64,000 nucleotides of DNA. Origin: Bicyclus anynana (taxonomy: Eukaryota; Arthropoda; Insecta; Lepidoptera; Nymphalidae). The stretch spans positions 1,899,501 through 1,963,500 of the forward strand of contig NC_069108.1 in the NCBI RefSeq assembly GCF_947172395.1, read 5' to 3'. Of the stretch, positions 1 to 63,700 are shown piece by piece. The position numbers were made by a program, and so were the translations under genes. The first letter of the stretch is position 1. Each line of letters opens with the position of its first letter. Under the pieces are notes generated by a model, which saw only the letters and a program-made list of their open reading frames with translations, was not told where the DNA came from and ran no database searches.

Positions 1-137
1 CAGCTGTATATCAGTTACCAGAAATATAAAAAAAAAACATCAGATTATTCCTTTCTTAAACCTCACTTCATTATTAGTGAAAACTGCATGAATATCGATT
101 CAGTAGTACCTAACTTAGTAGTAGTAGTAGTGCTTTT

Positions 138-464
138 TTAACGTTCGTGCGAATGAGGATGTACCTATTATGAAGTGTATGCATTAATAAATACATACAC
201 TTTATAATGTTATAAATGTATATATATAAATTGCATTGTCGTATTCCATTACATACAAGTATCACATTATATCTGTAGTTTAATTAGTAATTATATATTT
301 TTAAAATGTACCACATATTTGCTGCTTATTTTAATTTAATTTAGTTAATGTCAATTTATTTGTACAAGTATAAGCTGTGACGTCACACGGGTCTGTAACT
401 TTTAGATTTGAATAAATTTATTTTCTTTCTTCTTTCTTTCTTACCTCATTCGCACGAACGTTAA
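138..464. mobile_element. Terminal-inverted-repeat element upstream of uex
   Basis: Perfect 21-bp inverted arms at 138-158 and 444-464 (ttaacgttcgtgcgaatgag and its complement) bound a 327-bp AT-rich core. Both ends coincide with TTAA, which would fit a piggyBac-like target site, but the tips do not begin with the usual CCC, so the superfamily is uncertain. No transposase is encoded. Confidence 0.6.
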
Positions 465-477
465 CGATACATGAAGA

Positions 478-510
478 ACGTAAATAAAAGCGCAAAGCTT
501 TTATTTACGT
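478..510. repeat. Perfect 14-bp hairpin
   Basis: Arms acgtaaataaaagc (478-491) and its exact complement (497-510) surround a 5-nt loop, about 330 bp upstream of the uex start codon. Function unknown. Confidence 0.6.
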
Positions 511-769
511 GCTTAATTTAATTCATGGTCTATTTCCAACGTCCGAAATTGAAAATGCAACACTGCTCGATATAAAAGCGTCGTGTTTATAAAAACGCTG
601 TCGTGTCATCATATATTTGGGAATGCATTTGTTGTATTTGAATGCTTTTTTGACGTTCGTAAAAAAACTCTCGTTCGAATGAGAGCTTAGGCTGACGAGT
701 AACGTGGGTGAGGACTTTGTATATAGGGACTGGGGTATAATCAAAAATTATGTAGCAACACTCTGTGAA

Positions 770-774
770 TCAGT
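770..774 (+). promoter_or_regulatory. Possible arthropod initiator (TCAGT)
   Basis: TCAGT occurs 63 nt before the ATG at 837, with TATAA at 736-740, slightly further upstream than the usual TATA spacing. This is only a motif match; no transcript data are available. Confidence 0.25.
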
Positions 775-836
775 TTAAATCGGCCATTAATGGACTCATT
801 CACGTTTCGTTCTCATTCGAGTGCCGATCGTGTGAC

Positions 837-51956
<51,120 letters not shown>

Positions 51957-53230
51957 CTACCAAATTGGTAGAAAACAATCAGGCAACACCGTCTGATAAG
52001 CTACCAATATGACAATTTTAAAATTCATAATATCATGGAACAAAATTGCTAGAATTACATAATTAACGAAGGCCATGGCCCATTCTCTATAGATTGTTTG
52101 CCCCAGAAAAAGAATTCATGTTTCAAGATTAAACTTTTAGTTTTGGATTATTTTTCTGTTTTGATAACTTAATAAATTTTATTTTTGACTTTACATAGCG
52201 GGGTTATTGCATATATAGTATCATAACATCTCACATAACCTAAATAAATAGAAGGTAGAAATTTGAATTATATTAAAACCCTGCTATTTCCTAGATTTCT
52301 GTTTATATTAGATAAAATAATAAATGTAAGGTAATTATTATAAATTATTAAATTTTGAATTAGAAAATTAAATAGTAAATAAATTATTACATTTACGAGT
52401 ATATAATTCTCTTTTTCCATTTCATCTGGGGCAATTTTGGACCATCTCCTTAGTAGAAAGCCGAAAGCCACACTATCTGAAATAAAAAACAATATCTATA
52501 CACACCAAAACATCTTAACCGATTTTTATGAAATTCGGTATAGAGATAATTTGAACAGACCTACTTTTAATAAAAAAAAAAGAAACCCATGTTTTTTTAT
52601 TCATGGTAAATTAAATTTTACGTGAATTGAATCGCGGGCTTTTGTTAATATAAAATCCATTAATATTATGAAATTGTCCATGATATATAATATTCTAGAT
52701 ATGTATCTACCGAATTATAAAAGCCACTGTCCCAAAAAAAAAGCTACCATTATGACAATTTTGCGGTGAATGCTTAATTTTAAAGTAGACATTTCAGTTT
52801 TTTTTTTAAATTTAAAATAAGATTTTAAAAATCACTATTACGTAAGTTTTCTTTATATTAATAGTATTTAATATGGCATTTGCGTTAACAATTAAAATGA
52901 ATAGCTTTAGTTTAGTTTTTAGATGAAACTGCAGTACTTACTTTGCGTTTTTTTTTTAATTATGTGAAAGTTAGCTTGCACTTTTTATTGTAATGTTCAG
53001 TAATTAAATATGGCGGCATTTTTTAGAAATATTGTATCCAGGAAAACTGTAAATCATCACAACTATTATAATTTTTTCGATTCCAAACTAGTCAATTGAA
53101 AACAAAAATTGCTCCGTTTTTTATACTTATTTTTTATTATTATTAAACAAGAACAAGAATAATCTGTAATATTAGTGATTTTATCCAATTTTAGTAAACA
53201 TATTTATCATTTTAGAGTTTAAACTAAAAT
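51957..53230. other. uex 3' UTR and intergenic
   Basis: Very AT-rich; short palindrome ctaccaaattggtag just after the stop. No further gene seen. Confidence 0.5.
52171..52176 (+). terminator. Likely uex polyadenylation signal
   Basis: AATAAA 215 nt after the uex stop; a second AATAAA lies at 52243-52248. This would give a short 3' UTR. Confidence 0.5.
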
Positions 53231-53239
53231 TTTAGTTTG

Positions 53240-53355
53240 GATCGTGCCGCGGTGCAGGAACCGGCTCATGACTAAGGGCCCCGTATGGGTTCGAAACTAG
53301 TCGGGCATACTTCGACCTAATATCACGTGAGTTTTAGCCGTGTTTCATAATCAAT
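53240..53355 (+). mobile_element. Short SINE-like element
   Basis: caggaaccggctcatgacta, then gggttcgaaactagtcgggc; same family as 38211-38335. Confidence 0.6.
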
Positions 53356-53577
53356 TAATATTTATCATTTTTGAAACAATTAAATGTATTTTTATAGATG
53401 CCTGCCTCAGCGACATATCTTGAAATTAGAGTAATATTGTTAAAAGAATTTTAAAACCATAGTAATGTACATACCAGTGGCGAAGCGTGGAATATTGATG
53501 ATGGTAAGCCGTCCCAAAGAAAAGGAAAATTCATAATTCATCGTGATATAAACCGGTTTATCATATATCCATACATA

Positions 53578-53769
53578 TCTATACTAATATTATAAAGCTG
53601 AAGAGTTTGTTTGTTTGAACGCGCTAATCTCAGGAACTACTGGTCCGATTTGAAAAATTCTTTCAGTGTTAGATAGCCCATTTATCGAGGAAGGCTATAG
53701 GCTATATTTTATTCTCCTATTCCTATAGAAACGGGAACCACGCGGGTATAACCGCGCGGCATCTACTAG
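53578..53769 (+). mobile_element. Helitron-like element, short subfamily
   Basis: tctatactaatattataaag to gcgcggcatctactag. Confidence 0.8.
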
Positions 53770-55490
53770 TGTGTTTCTATTCATTACAACAACGAATATG
53801 TACAGAATTTCAAAAGGTAACCCGGTGGGAATCGGTTCGCTTGGACTCTTCGCCGCTGGTACATACGCACAAACCGATGAGAAAAAATGTCGTCGAAAAT
53901 GTTTCGTGCTATTTTGTAATGTGCTTTTTTGATGCCGCCTTCATATTCTCGTACTCACGACGCGAAATATAAAAAAAACATTTGAACAAGAAAATGTGAA
54001 GCCGATGAAACCCATAAAAAACAAATGTCACGCGTATCCTTGACATCCGCATATACAATTTTTTTTTTATAATTTGAACACTAACAACAATTACATAAAT
54101 TAATATCATATTAGACCAATGATTAATATTTACCTACTTAACACGTTCGCTGCGGTACGAGGTCAATTGACCTCGTACGTTCAGCGTCTTTAAAGGTTAC
54201 GAGGTCGATGGACCTCGTACTACACCACGAAAGTACAGAAAAATCAGTGCCGCAGCGAACGAGTTAAAACAAAAATACTCCGTATTGTTTCTTTAGTTTT
54301 TGTAAACAGTTTTTAAAATATTTATGTATGTTTTTATGTGAATTATAAATGATACGAGAATATGAAGCGGCCTTTATAAATGTCGTGGGTGTTAGTTAAT
54401 TAAATATATTGTTAATAATTCCACATCTTTGTGTGCGTAAATACGTAAATTATATACATACAAATTACACGTACATACGTCCATTTAATCACAAAATATA
54501 TAAATACTGTTTTAGATAAAAAAAAATCAATCAATTTTTGCATTTTATTAAATTTAAATTTTTTAATAGATACTGTTAAAACAAGTAAGTTAAAAATATT
54601 TTTTATACATTTTTTTGTTATTTTTTTCATTTGGATTACGTTGTCCAAATCGTGCCTTATTACAATTTAAAAATGAAAAACCGGTGCTGTTTTTACCCAA
54701 AGTAATTTTAAAAGATAATGACCAATACAATGTTTTTTATATTATAATAATATACATAGTTAGAATAAATGAAAGTCCAAACATTAACCTGTGTCTGCCT
54801 TTTTTTAAATATTCTGTAATAAATATTCTTATATAAGAATACCTATCATACAAAATTAGTGTCTATTTAAAAAACTTACATTATGTACTTTTTAAAATGT
54901 TAGCACAGTTTGTTTATTAATTCGGTATAATTCTGACATTTCTAATTCCGGTTCCATTTGTATTGTTAAATTTTATAGAATCGAAAATAACATCGCAATT
55001 CGTATTTCAGTTTATTAAAAAGGTTTGTGAAATCTGCTGTCTTCCCTGGTCTGTATGTTTCTATCGAAGTTGATATTTTGATTTATATATTGATTTATAA
55101 ATTAATAGAAACATAAGCCTGTAAACAATTAATTTTTAGTTGAACTTAACATCTTTTTTTATGGGAACTGTTTTACATATAGAAACACCGGAAACGAAAA
55201 TAGAAATGTCAGAATTTTACGGAATAAATGAATGGACTATAGGTTTTAATTTTATTTTATTATAATATAGCAACACTAAGATGAAAGATTTGTTAATTTA
55301 TCAATTGCATATTGACTTGGAAAAATATTAAACCAATGAGATGTATTATGTCTAGAAATCGTAATGTTATTCGTTGCAATCTCCTTTGTTAGAATTTCAA
55401 TAGTTTTAATGAAATCTATGAAGTCTTGGATTCCATTTCCCCTAATTACCCACTCTTAGCACTGGCTAACTGTTAGTTGGATAAGGGATA
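53770..55490. other. Intergenic, no gene
   Basis: AT-rich. 54140-54268 is a MITE with arms cgttcgctgcgg / ccgcagcgaacg holding two palindromes (gaggtcaattgacctc and gaggtcgatggacctc). Nothing else supported. Confidence 0.5.
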
Positions 55491-55494
55491 TTTT

Positions 55495-56050
55495 GTTAAA
55501 TAATATTTGCCATGTCTTAAATATGTCCAATATTTCCAACTAATTGTAACACATTCGAGGTCAATTGACCTCGTACGTCTAGCGTCTTCAAGAGGTCGAT
55601 GGACCTCGTACCGGACCACATAAAGTACTAGTATGAGGAATATTTGCCATGTCTTAAATATGTCCAATATTTCCAACTAATTGTAACACATTCGAGGTCA
55701 ATTGACCTCGTACGTCTAGTGTCTTCAAGAGGTCGATGGACCTCGTACCGGACCACATAAAGTTCTAGTATGAGGAATATTTGCCATGTCTTAAATATGT
55801 CCAATATTTCCAACTAATTGTAACACATTCGAGGTCAATTGACCTCGTACGTCTAGCGTCTTCAAGAGGTCGATGGACCTCGTACCGGACCACATAAAGT
55901 TCTAGTATGAGGAATATTTGCCATGTCTTAAATATGTCCAATATTTCCAACTAATTGTAACACATTCGAGGTCAATTGACCTCGTACGTCTAGCGTCTTC
56001 AAGAGGTCGATGGACCTCGTACCGGACCACATAAAGTTCTAGTATGAGGT
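55495..56050. repeat. 137-bp tandem array, about four copies
   Basis: Each unit holds gaggtcaattgacctcgtac, gaggtcgatggacctcgtac and ccatgtcttaaatatgtcca. Near-identical copies; ends tctagtatgaggtcaaaaaa. Confidence 0.95.
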
Positions 56051-57075
56051 CAAAAAAAACCTCGTATCGAGGTACCAAAGAACGTGAACGACAATAGTCT
56101 AGTTGAGCTTATTGAAGCTTCATATATGAGCTATATAGGCCATATTTAAAATACCAGGAGAACTGATTGACGTTTTTATGTAGGTATTTGAGGTAAGCTA
56201 AAAAAATTTCTTGTACATCTGTCAACTGGAGCCTGGCTCGGTATTAGTAAGACTATTTTTTTTTTCAATAAAATATCCTTGAACGAATCTAAATTTTATA
56301 TAATTTGTATATTTAAAAAGTAAAAATTTATTTAGCCAAATTATTTTGTAGAATATCTATATTTAATACATCTCACTGGTTTAAATGTAAGCATTATTAA
56401 AATAAATGTAAGTATTTTTTTTCTGTCAAACAGTATGAATGTATTGTCAGTTGTCACTATTTTTTTTTATATATTAGTATTGGACTGCCTGCAATGGCCA
56501 GACATACCTACTTTAATTTAAATAAAGGGGTGTTGATTTTCATCCTACTCCTAACAAGTTAGCCCGCTTCCATCTTAGATTGCATCATCACTTACCATCA
56601 GGTGAGATTGCAGTCAAGGGCTAACTTGTAAATTATAAAATAAATGAAATAAATAAAAAAAAGTGACAACTTGAATCATCGTGAAAATGATGTAAAAGTC
56701 CGTTGTTTTGTAATATTATATATTTCGTGTCGAATGTTTTTAAGTGAATTGTAAAAATATTTAATCGTTTTTTTTTATTATTAAATTAAAACTTTATCGT
56801 ACAAAATATAATCTTTTTAAAACCATATTTTATTATAATGAATTTTATATTGTACTGTTTTACAATGTCATATTTTATGAAAATAAATATTATGTATGGT
56901 GCAAATGTTTTGTTTTCTTTAGAATTTATGGTTTTGTTTATTTTACCTTTATTTATACATTTGTTGATACTTTATTGCATAAAAGAACAATTACAAAGAA
57001 TAATAACCAATCTTATCATTATTGGTTATTATTCTCTTTGTATTGCGTATTCGAATATTGCACTATATTTTTTTA
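56051..57075. other. Intergenic, no gene
   Basis: AT-rich with a SINE-B 3' fragment (56523-56632, caacaagttagcccgcttcc type). An 82-codon hydrophobic frame (56838-57086) is AT-driven and not credible. Confidence 0.5.
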
Positions 57076-57360
57076 AAGAGCCGTGATAGCCCAGTGGATA
57101 TGACCTCTGCCTCCGATTCCGGAGGGTGTGGGTTCGAATCCGGTCCGGGGCATGCACCTCCAACTTTTCAGTTGTGTGCATTGCAGAGAAGGAAAACATC
57201 GTGAGGAAACCTGCATACCAGAGAATTTCTTAATTCTCTGCGTGTGTGAAGTCTGCCAATCCGCATTGGGCCAGCGTGGTGGACTATTGGCCTAACCCCT
57301 CTCATTCTGAGAGGAGACTCGAGCTCAGCAGTGAGCCGTATATGGGTTGATAACGACGAA
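57076..57360 (+). mobile_element. SINE-A with internal deletion
   Basis: aagagccgtgatagcccagt to gggttgataacgacga; about 35 bp missing after gtgtgcatt. Confidence 0.9.
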
Positions 57361-57649
57361 TATAATTTTTAGAATTTACAGCATTTTTTTTATTTGGCGG
57401 GCTCTTCTGGTGTCTATATCATATTCCGTCAACGTCTTTTTTTTCTCTGTAAAAGTCTGTAATGTTTTCAGCCCTCTACAGTACCATAGATAAAACATTT
57501 AATTACATTAATTCCTTTATCCAAAGATTGTCTGGAAGAAATTAGCCAAACTCTAGTATTCCTTCCAATACAACTGAGTCTCTATTGTCTATGACATTTT
57601 GACGGGCCAAAGAAAAAATTAAAACAATAAAAAATAGAAGTAATAATAA

Positions 57650-57655
57650 TTTATT
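57650..57655 (-). terminator. Likely kin17 polyadenylation signal
   Basis: AATAAA on the minus strand 40 nt after the stop; another lies at 57681-57686. A very short 3' UTR is implied. Confidence 0.45.
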
Positions 57656-57694
57656 TAATTATGGTACATTAATATCTACATTTATTTATTTGTG

Positions 57695-57769
57695 TCACGT
57701 AGCCAGTTTGCTAATGTCTTCGTATTGCACGTCCTTCAATATTCTGCCTCTCAGAAGACCCTGTGATAT
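57695..57769 (-). CDS. kin17 exon 7 (C-terminus)
   Basis: Residues 360-383: GRILKDVQYEDISKLAT, then TGA at 57697-57695. Acceptor gtttacag. Confidence 0.95.
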   Translation of the reverse strand: MSQGLLRGRILKDVQYEDISKLAT

Positions 57770-60700
57770 CTGTAAACATAAAAGTTTCATTAAAATTGGT
57801 ATAAGTTGAAGCCTCTATAGCTCCGCGGTAAAGAGGCTGGACTCACGCCAAGGTCGTGGGTTTGATTCCCGCCCACGGGACTTTCATCGTACCTACTTCT
57901 AACACCGTCTTTCTACTAATTGGATGGAAACGAGACTATATTTTGTCCTAATTAAAAGAAGTGGCAAATATTCTGTAAAAAATTAAAAAAAACGAATGTG
58001 TGTGTATTGTGTGGAGCACACGACTGAAGTAAAAGTTCTTTCTTTCTAAAGTAAAAGATAAAACAATAACTTGAAAAATTATAAGTAGCGCCATCTCTCG
58101 TAGCGCACTTGCATTACTTCAAAAGCTTCTAGTTAGTTCCAAATTATACCGTTAAGACTAAACGGATTCGGCGCTGGGGTTACTTGTGTCGTGTCGTAGT
58201 TTAGCAGTGTTACGACAGATGGCGCTTAGTCATTTTTAAACGGCTTCCAAAAAGGAGGAAGTTCTACGTTCGGCTGTATGTATGTTTTTTTTTATGTATG
58301 TCCAGCGATAATTCCGTCGTTTATGGACCGATTTTAAAAATTCTTTTTTCGTGTTGTAGGGTTTGATTCCAGGGTGGTCCCATTTTTTTCATGTCAGGAT
58401 CTGATTATATAATATCTTTATTAGTTTGGCTAGTCTATATATATAAAAGAAAGTCGTGTTAGTTACTCCACTTATAACTCAAGAACGGCTGAACCGATTT
58501 AACTGAAAATTGGCAGGGAGGTAGTTTAGAGCCAGGAGAAGGACATAGGATACTTTTTTGATCCTCTTAGTGGCGCTAACGTATAATAGCGTACGTAAAC
58601 AAGTAAACAAAGTGACCTCGACAGTGCAGCAGAAGCGCTCGGTGTCGATGTCCCGCAGGCGGCCGCGCGCGCCGCGGTAGGCGCCGTTCACGAAGCACAC
58701 GTCGCGCCCCGCCGACGGGATCACCGTCTCCACGTGATTCTGGAACAAAGAAAAAACATTTATTCCAAACATTATACAATACACATTACACACTCATCAA
58801 CAATATCAGCCTATTTTGATGAGCACTCATCATTAACAGGCTATTTTAATGAACACTCATCACTAACAGGTTATTTTAATGAAAACTCATCATTATCAGG
58901 CTATTTTGATGAGCACTCATCATCATCATTCATCATTTCAACCAATTTTTTGAGCACTCAACATCATTGAAAATTATCAGCCTACTTTAAGCCCCTCTAT
59001 ATAAGTCTATGGTCCCTAAGTTGTTTTTCTTTTAAGGAATGCGACAGATATAGTTTATTTGTCTATTACTTTTACTATCCACTCACCTGGTCGAGTTTCA
59101 ATTTGACATTCTCGTCTGTCAACTTGACATGCGCTGCGTACTTGTCAATGACCTTCTCAACGACTGCCTTCCTTTTGTAGAATTTGTCACCGAGCGACTT
59201 GGTCACTATTTTGACTATAATCCCTTCCATGAGCCAGTAGTCTTTTCTGAAAATGAAATTAATTACGTGGTTCAGTCTGGTCGCTTAGAGAATGCCATTT
59301 TGACACGTCGTGAACGAATGGCCGACGTATTCAATTTACGGCAAAATTTTAAATATCTTTTATAACACATTTGCTCGTAAAGTGTATCTAATTTCACCAA
59401 TTTTAATATTCTAATGTGCCGTAATGTAAAGTAAAACGCACATGTGCTGTGCGCCGCATCCGTCTATAAAAGAATGGTACTTTTTTTAAGACTTAGCAAA
59501 GAGTTTTTATGACAGAAAAGTGCTCAACATTTTATGAATAAAATTAACTTTGCGAGGTAAACTATAATAAAAAAACATTGTTTTTTTTTCATTTTATTAA
59601 TTTTTACAATAAATGTCAACTAAATGTAAATGTAAATTTCTGTATCAGATAATTTACTTTATTAGTAATATTTGTTTTTGGAAAAAAAGGTGTGCATACT
59701 TTGTTATCTATGCAAAAATGACAAGCTTATCAAAATGTCATTATATTATGGAAAACAGGCAAAGATGCAAATTTATTATCAGAACCTATTACCTACTATG
59801 TTAAATATATATCTAATTTCAACAATTTCAGTTATGTAATGTGCCGTAATGTAAAGTAAAACGCACTAGTGCTGTAATGTAATTGAAAACGTTAATCATC
59901 CATCTATAAGCGAATGGTACTTTTTTCTTAAAGGTACTTTAGACTTAGCAAAGAGTTTTTATGGTAGAAAAGTGCTCAACATTTTATGAATAAAATTAAC
60001 TTTGTGACATAAATTAGAATAAAAAAATTTTTGATTCTTTAATTTTAATAATTTTGACTATAAACGTCAACCATTTATCTGCAAAAATGACAAGCGTATC
60101 AAAATGTCATTATATTATGGAAAACAGGCAAAGATGAAAACTTATTATCAGAACCTATTACCTACCATGTTTAAGAGAAATAAATAAGTAAATAGGCCAT
60201 TGGATAAAAGAGGCTCAATTTTCATTATAACAATGTTTCCCATACAAAAAATATTCAATACATTAAAAAAAAAAAAACTATTTGTTACCTGTTAGCCTTC
60301 TCTTTCTCTCTCTCCTGTGTCAGCATAATTTCATCCAGAGCAGTCTGTTTACTCTTCTCTTCGGACTTCTGTTTCTTAGCAGTTAAATCTTCTTTGGATT
60401 TCATTTTGAATGCCGATTTTGATGTATTGGGTTTTGTGTCTGTAAGTAAAATGTTAGTTTTAAGTGAGGTAGCAAAATTATTGTTTTTATCTTCTTTTTA
60501 TATAAATCCATCAAGTTAAACCATTTTTTATTTTGTGTGAGATAAACACTCACAAATAATGTAGCTTTTTATTAATAAAAGAATTTGCAAGTTTGATTTA
60601 TTACATCTAGAGAACATTCAAACTATACTATCATTACTAGCGGACGTCCGAGACTTCGTCCGCGTGTAGATCAATGTAAACTTCCAACCCCTATTTCACC

Positions 60701-63700
60701 ACTTTAGGGGTTGTATTTTAAAAAATCTTGAATCACATTATATTTCATATTTTTTTTTATAATTTATGACTTTCAATACAAACTTTCAACCACTATTTCA
60801 CGCTTATCTATTTACATTTGAGGGTCAAAAAGTACCTCATGTTTTGCTCCAAGGTCCCATTTACCCTTATACCAAAATTCATCGTGATTTGTTCAGCCAT
60901 TTAGCCGTGAAAAGGTAATAGTTAACCAAGCAGACAGACTTACTATCGCATTTATAATGTTAGTATAGTTATTATATGACATATTGTCTTTTAAAAAAGG
61001 TGGTCGGGCCAGCATGGTGGACTATTGGCCTAACCTCTCTATTTCTGAGAGGAGACTCGAGCTCAGCAGTGAGCCGAATGTGGGTTGATGATGATGAATC
61101 AAATATGAGGAGATCCGCAGAAGAACCAAGGTCACCGATATAGCTCAAAGTGTTGCGAAGCTGAAGTGGCAATGGGCGGGGCACATCATTCGAAGAGCCG
61201 ATGGACGTTGGGGTCCAAAAGTGCTGGAATGGTGACCCCGCTCTAGTAAGTGCAGTGTTGGTCGACCCCTCACCAGGTGGACTGCCGACATCAAGCGAGT
61301 CGCAGGTATTCACTGAATGCAGGCGGTTCAGTATCGTGATGTTTGGAAGTCCCTACAAAAGGCCTATGTCCTGCAGTGGACGTCCATCGGCTGATATGAT
61401 GCTGATGATTGTCAATGAGTAAGGGTAAGACAGGCGACTCACCCTCAGTCTTCCTCTTCAAGTTGAGATTGAGAGTGAGTCGCTCCTGACTGCTCTCTCT
61501 CTTCAGTTCGGTGTAAGTTGGCTGCTGTGGGTCACTCTCCTTCTTTCCCTTCTCCACTTGGCGTTGGACAAACTCTAGCATTCTCTCCTGTAATTTATGT
61601 TAAAAAGGTGATGGTTGATTTATTATCAGCTTATTTTAGCCTCGTAGGAGAGAGGATTTGGTGCTCAGACCTACCACACAACTTGAATGGAGGTTGGTGG
61701 ATAATGTTAATTAATTGACAACTACTATCAGGATAAATTAATGATAATGACAGACTCAACAGCTTCCCAAGATCTGTGATATTTTGATTCCAATTCCGAG
61801 ATTCCAGTATTGGAATCCAGTCCAGGGTATGCACCTCCCACTCTTCAGTTGTGTGAGACAAATATCTTAGCATTCCATGGATTCTCTGTGCGGGTGCCGG
61901 GTCCATCGCGTGGTAGAGAGAACTCCGAGCAGAGTCCTGAACTTGTGACTACTGGATTTAGGGTTAAGGAATTCCTTGACGATCAATCAACACCCCCCGT
62001 TCTCTGCTCGTGTTGTTCTCCCTGCCGCCAAATTTGGTAAGATCCTATTAGAGCAGCTTATGGATACTCGTTCTAATATAGAACTAGCTGCACGTCTAGA
62101 GGCCAAGAGCTTTAAGCAAGTTATAGAGAGATTTTGCTGGTAATCCTCTCGCACCTACTTCTACGGCATACAGACTAACTACATGGCCATTTTTAGTTAG
62201 TTCATTTGAGTTTTGAGAAATTAATTATCACGTGTCTCAAACATCGTGAGAAAACCTGCATACCAGAGAATTTTCTTAATTCTTTGCATGTGTTAAGTCT
62301 GCCAATCCGCATTGGGCCATTGGCCAACCCATCTCATTCTATAAGGAGACTCGAGCTTAGCAGTGAGCCAAATATGGATTAATAATGATGATAATAATGA
62401 ATCATATAGATCAAAAACTTAAAAGAAAATAAATAACAATTCATTCACCTGGTCATCCTTATCCAGTTTCTCTTTCTTGGCCTTAGCCTCCTGTGCGGCG
62501 ATGGTGGCGGGATCCCGGTCAATGTACGTCACGTACCAGCCCTTCTCCGTCTCGTCCACCACACACTTGCCTTCCCTTCCGAGCCACTTCACAAAGTCTG
62601 TCAGTGTCTCCCACTGGGTTGCATTCATGTGGAGATGGTCTCTGAAATACAAATTGAAGGCTGAATTTCTTTTTGTTCTATTGTTCTCATGCGATCAGTC
62701 AATAAACTGTGTGCAGAGGAGTTGTAAATATCGAAGCCTCATCATCATCATCATATCAGCCGATGGACGTCCACTGCAGGTCATAGGCCTTTTGTAGGGA
62801 CATCACGATACTGAGCCACCTGCATCCAGCGAATCCTTGCGACTTGCTTGATGTCGTCAGTCCACCTGGTGGGGGTCAGACAACACTGTGCTTACTAGGG
62901 TGGGGTCGCCATTCCTGCACTTTGGGACCCCAATGTCCATCGGCTCTTCGTACTATGTGTCCCGCCCATTACCACTTCAGCTTCGCAACTCGTTGAGCTA
63001 TGTCGGTGACTTTGGTTCTTCTGCGGATCTCCTCATTTCTGATTTGATCACGCAGTGATACTCCTAACATAGCTTGTTCCAACGCCCGCTGTGTGACTCT
63101 GAGCGTTCTTATGTTGGTTAGTGACTAAGTCTCGGAACCATATGTCATCACTGGCAACACGCACTGTTCGAAGTCTTTTGCCTTCGAACAGTGCGTGTTC
63201 GAAGTTTTTTGCCTTCGAACAGTGCGTGTTTGAAGACTCAATAGGAATAAAAAAAAGGAAGGAAAAACATTTATTTTAATATTGTACCACAATACCTATG
63301 CACTTGTAATGCACTAGTGACTGATGCCTCAACCATCTGGCCAAACCAAAACACTAGTAGTAGAAAAATCAAACACCACCTTGTTATTTTTTTAAATTTT
63401 GAATCATGAGCCAGATCCTACTTGAGCAGCTTTAGATAACCATTCTAACATAAAACTTGCTGCAGCACTACTGACGCCAAGGTATTTAAGCAAGTTACAG
63501 TCAAATTTTGCTGTTTAAAAGTTAAAATGTTTAAAATTTGCACTATGCCATATACTGAGTGAGTTTTTAAAGATAAAAAATATGATATTAACTTTCCTAT
63601 AACAGTAAAGAGTTATCAATCATTGCAGCAACAGTTAGCAGAGTAAGTACAGTACAAAACATAAACTTACCTATTAGAAATGTAATCCTGATACACTTTG

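Larger units (their letters stand above)
1..836. other. 5' flank of uex exon 1
   Basis: AT-rich sequence with no convincing gene. It holds a 327-bp inverted-repeat element (138-464), a perfect 14-bp hairpin (478-510) and a possible initiator near 770. The stretch 648-690 repeats part of the element's terminal motif (acgttcg...gaatgag). Open frames on the minus strand here show no protein family features. Confidence 0.5.

Noticed and set aside
56838..57086. 82-codon hydrophobic open frame
   Set aside because: AT-rich chance frame ending in a SINE; no family features.
58734..58970. YFDEHSSLTG repeat protein antisense to kin17
   Set aside because: A four-copy 30-bp intronic repeat with no plausible gene structure.
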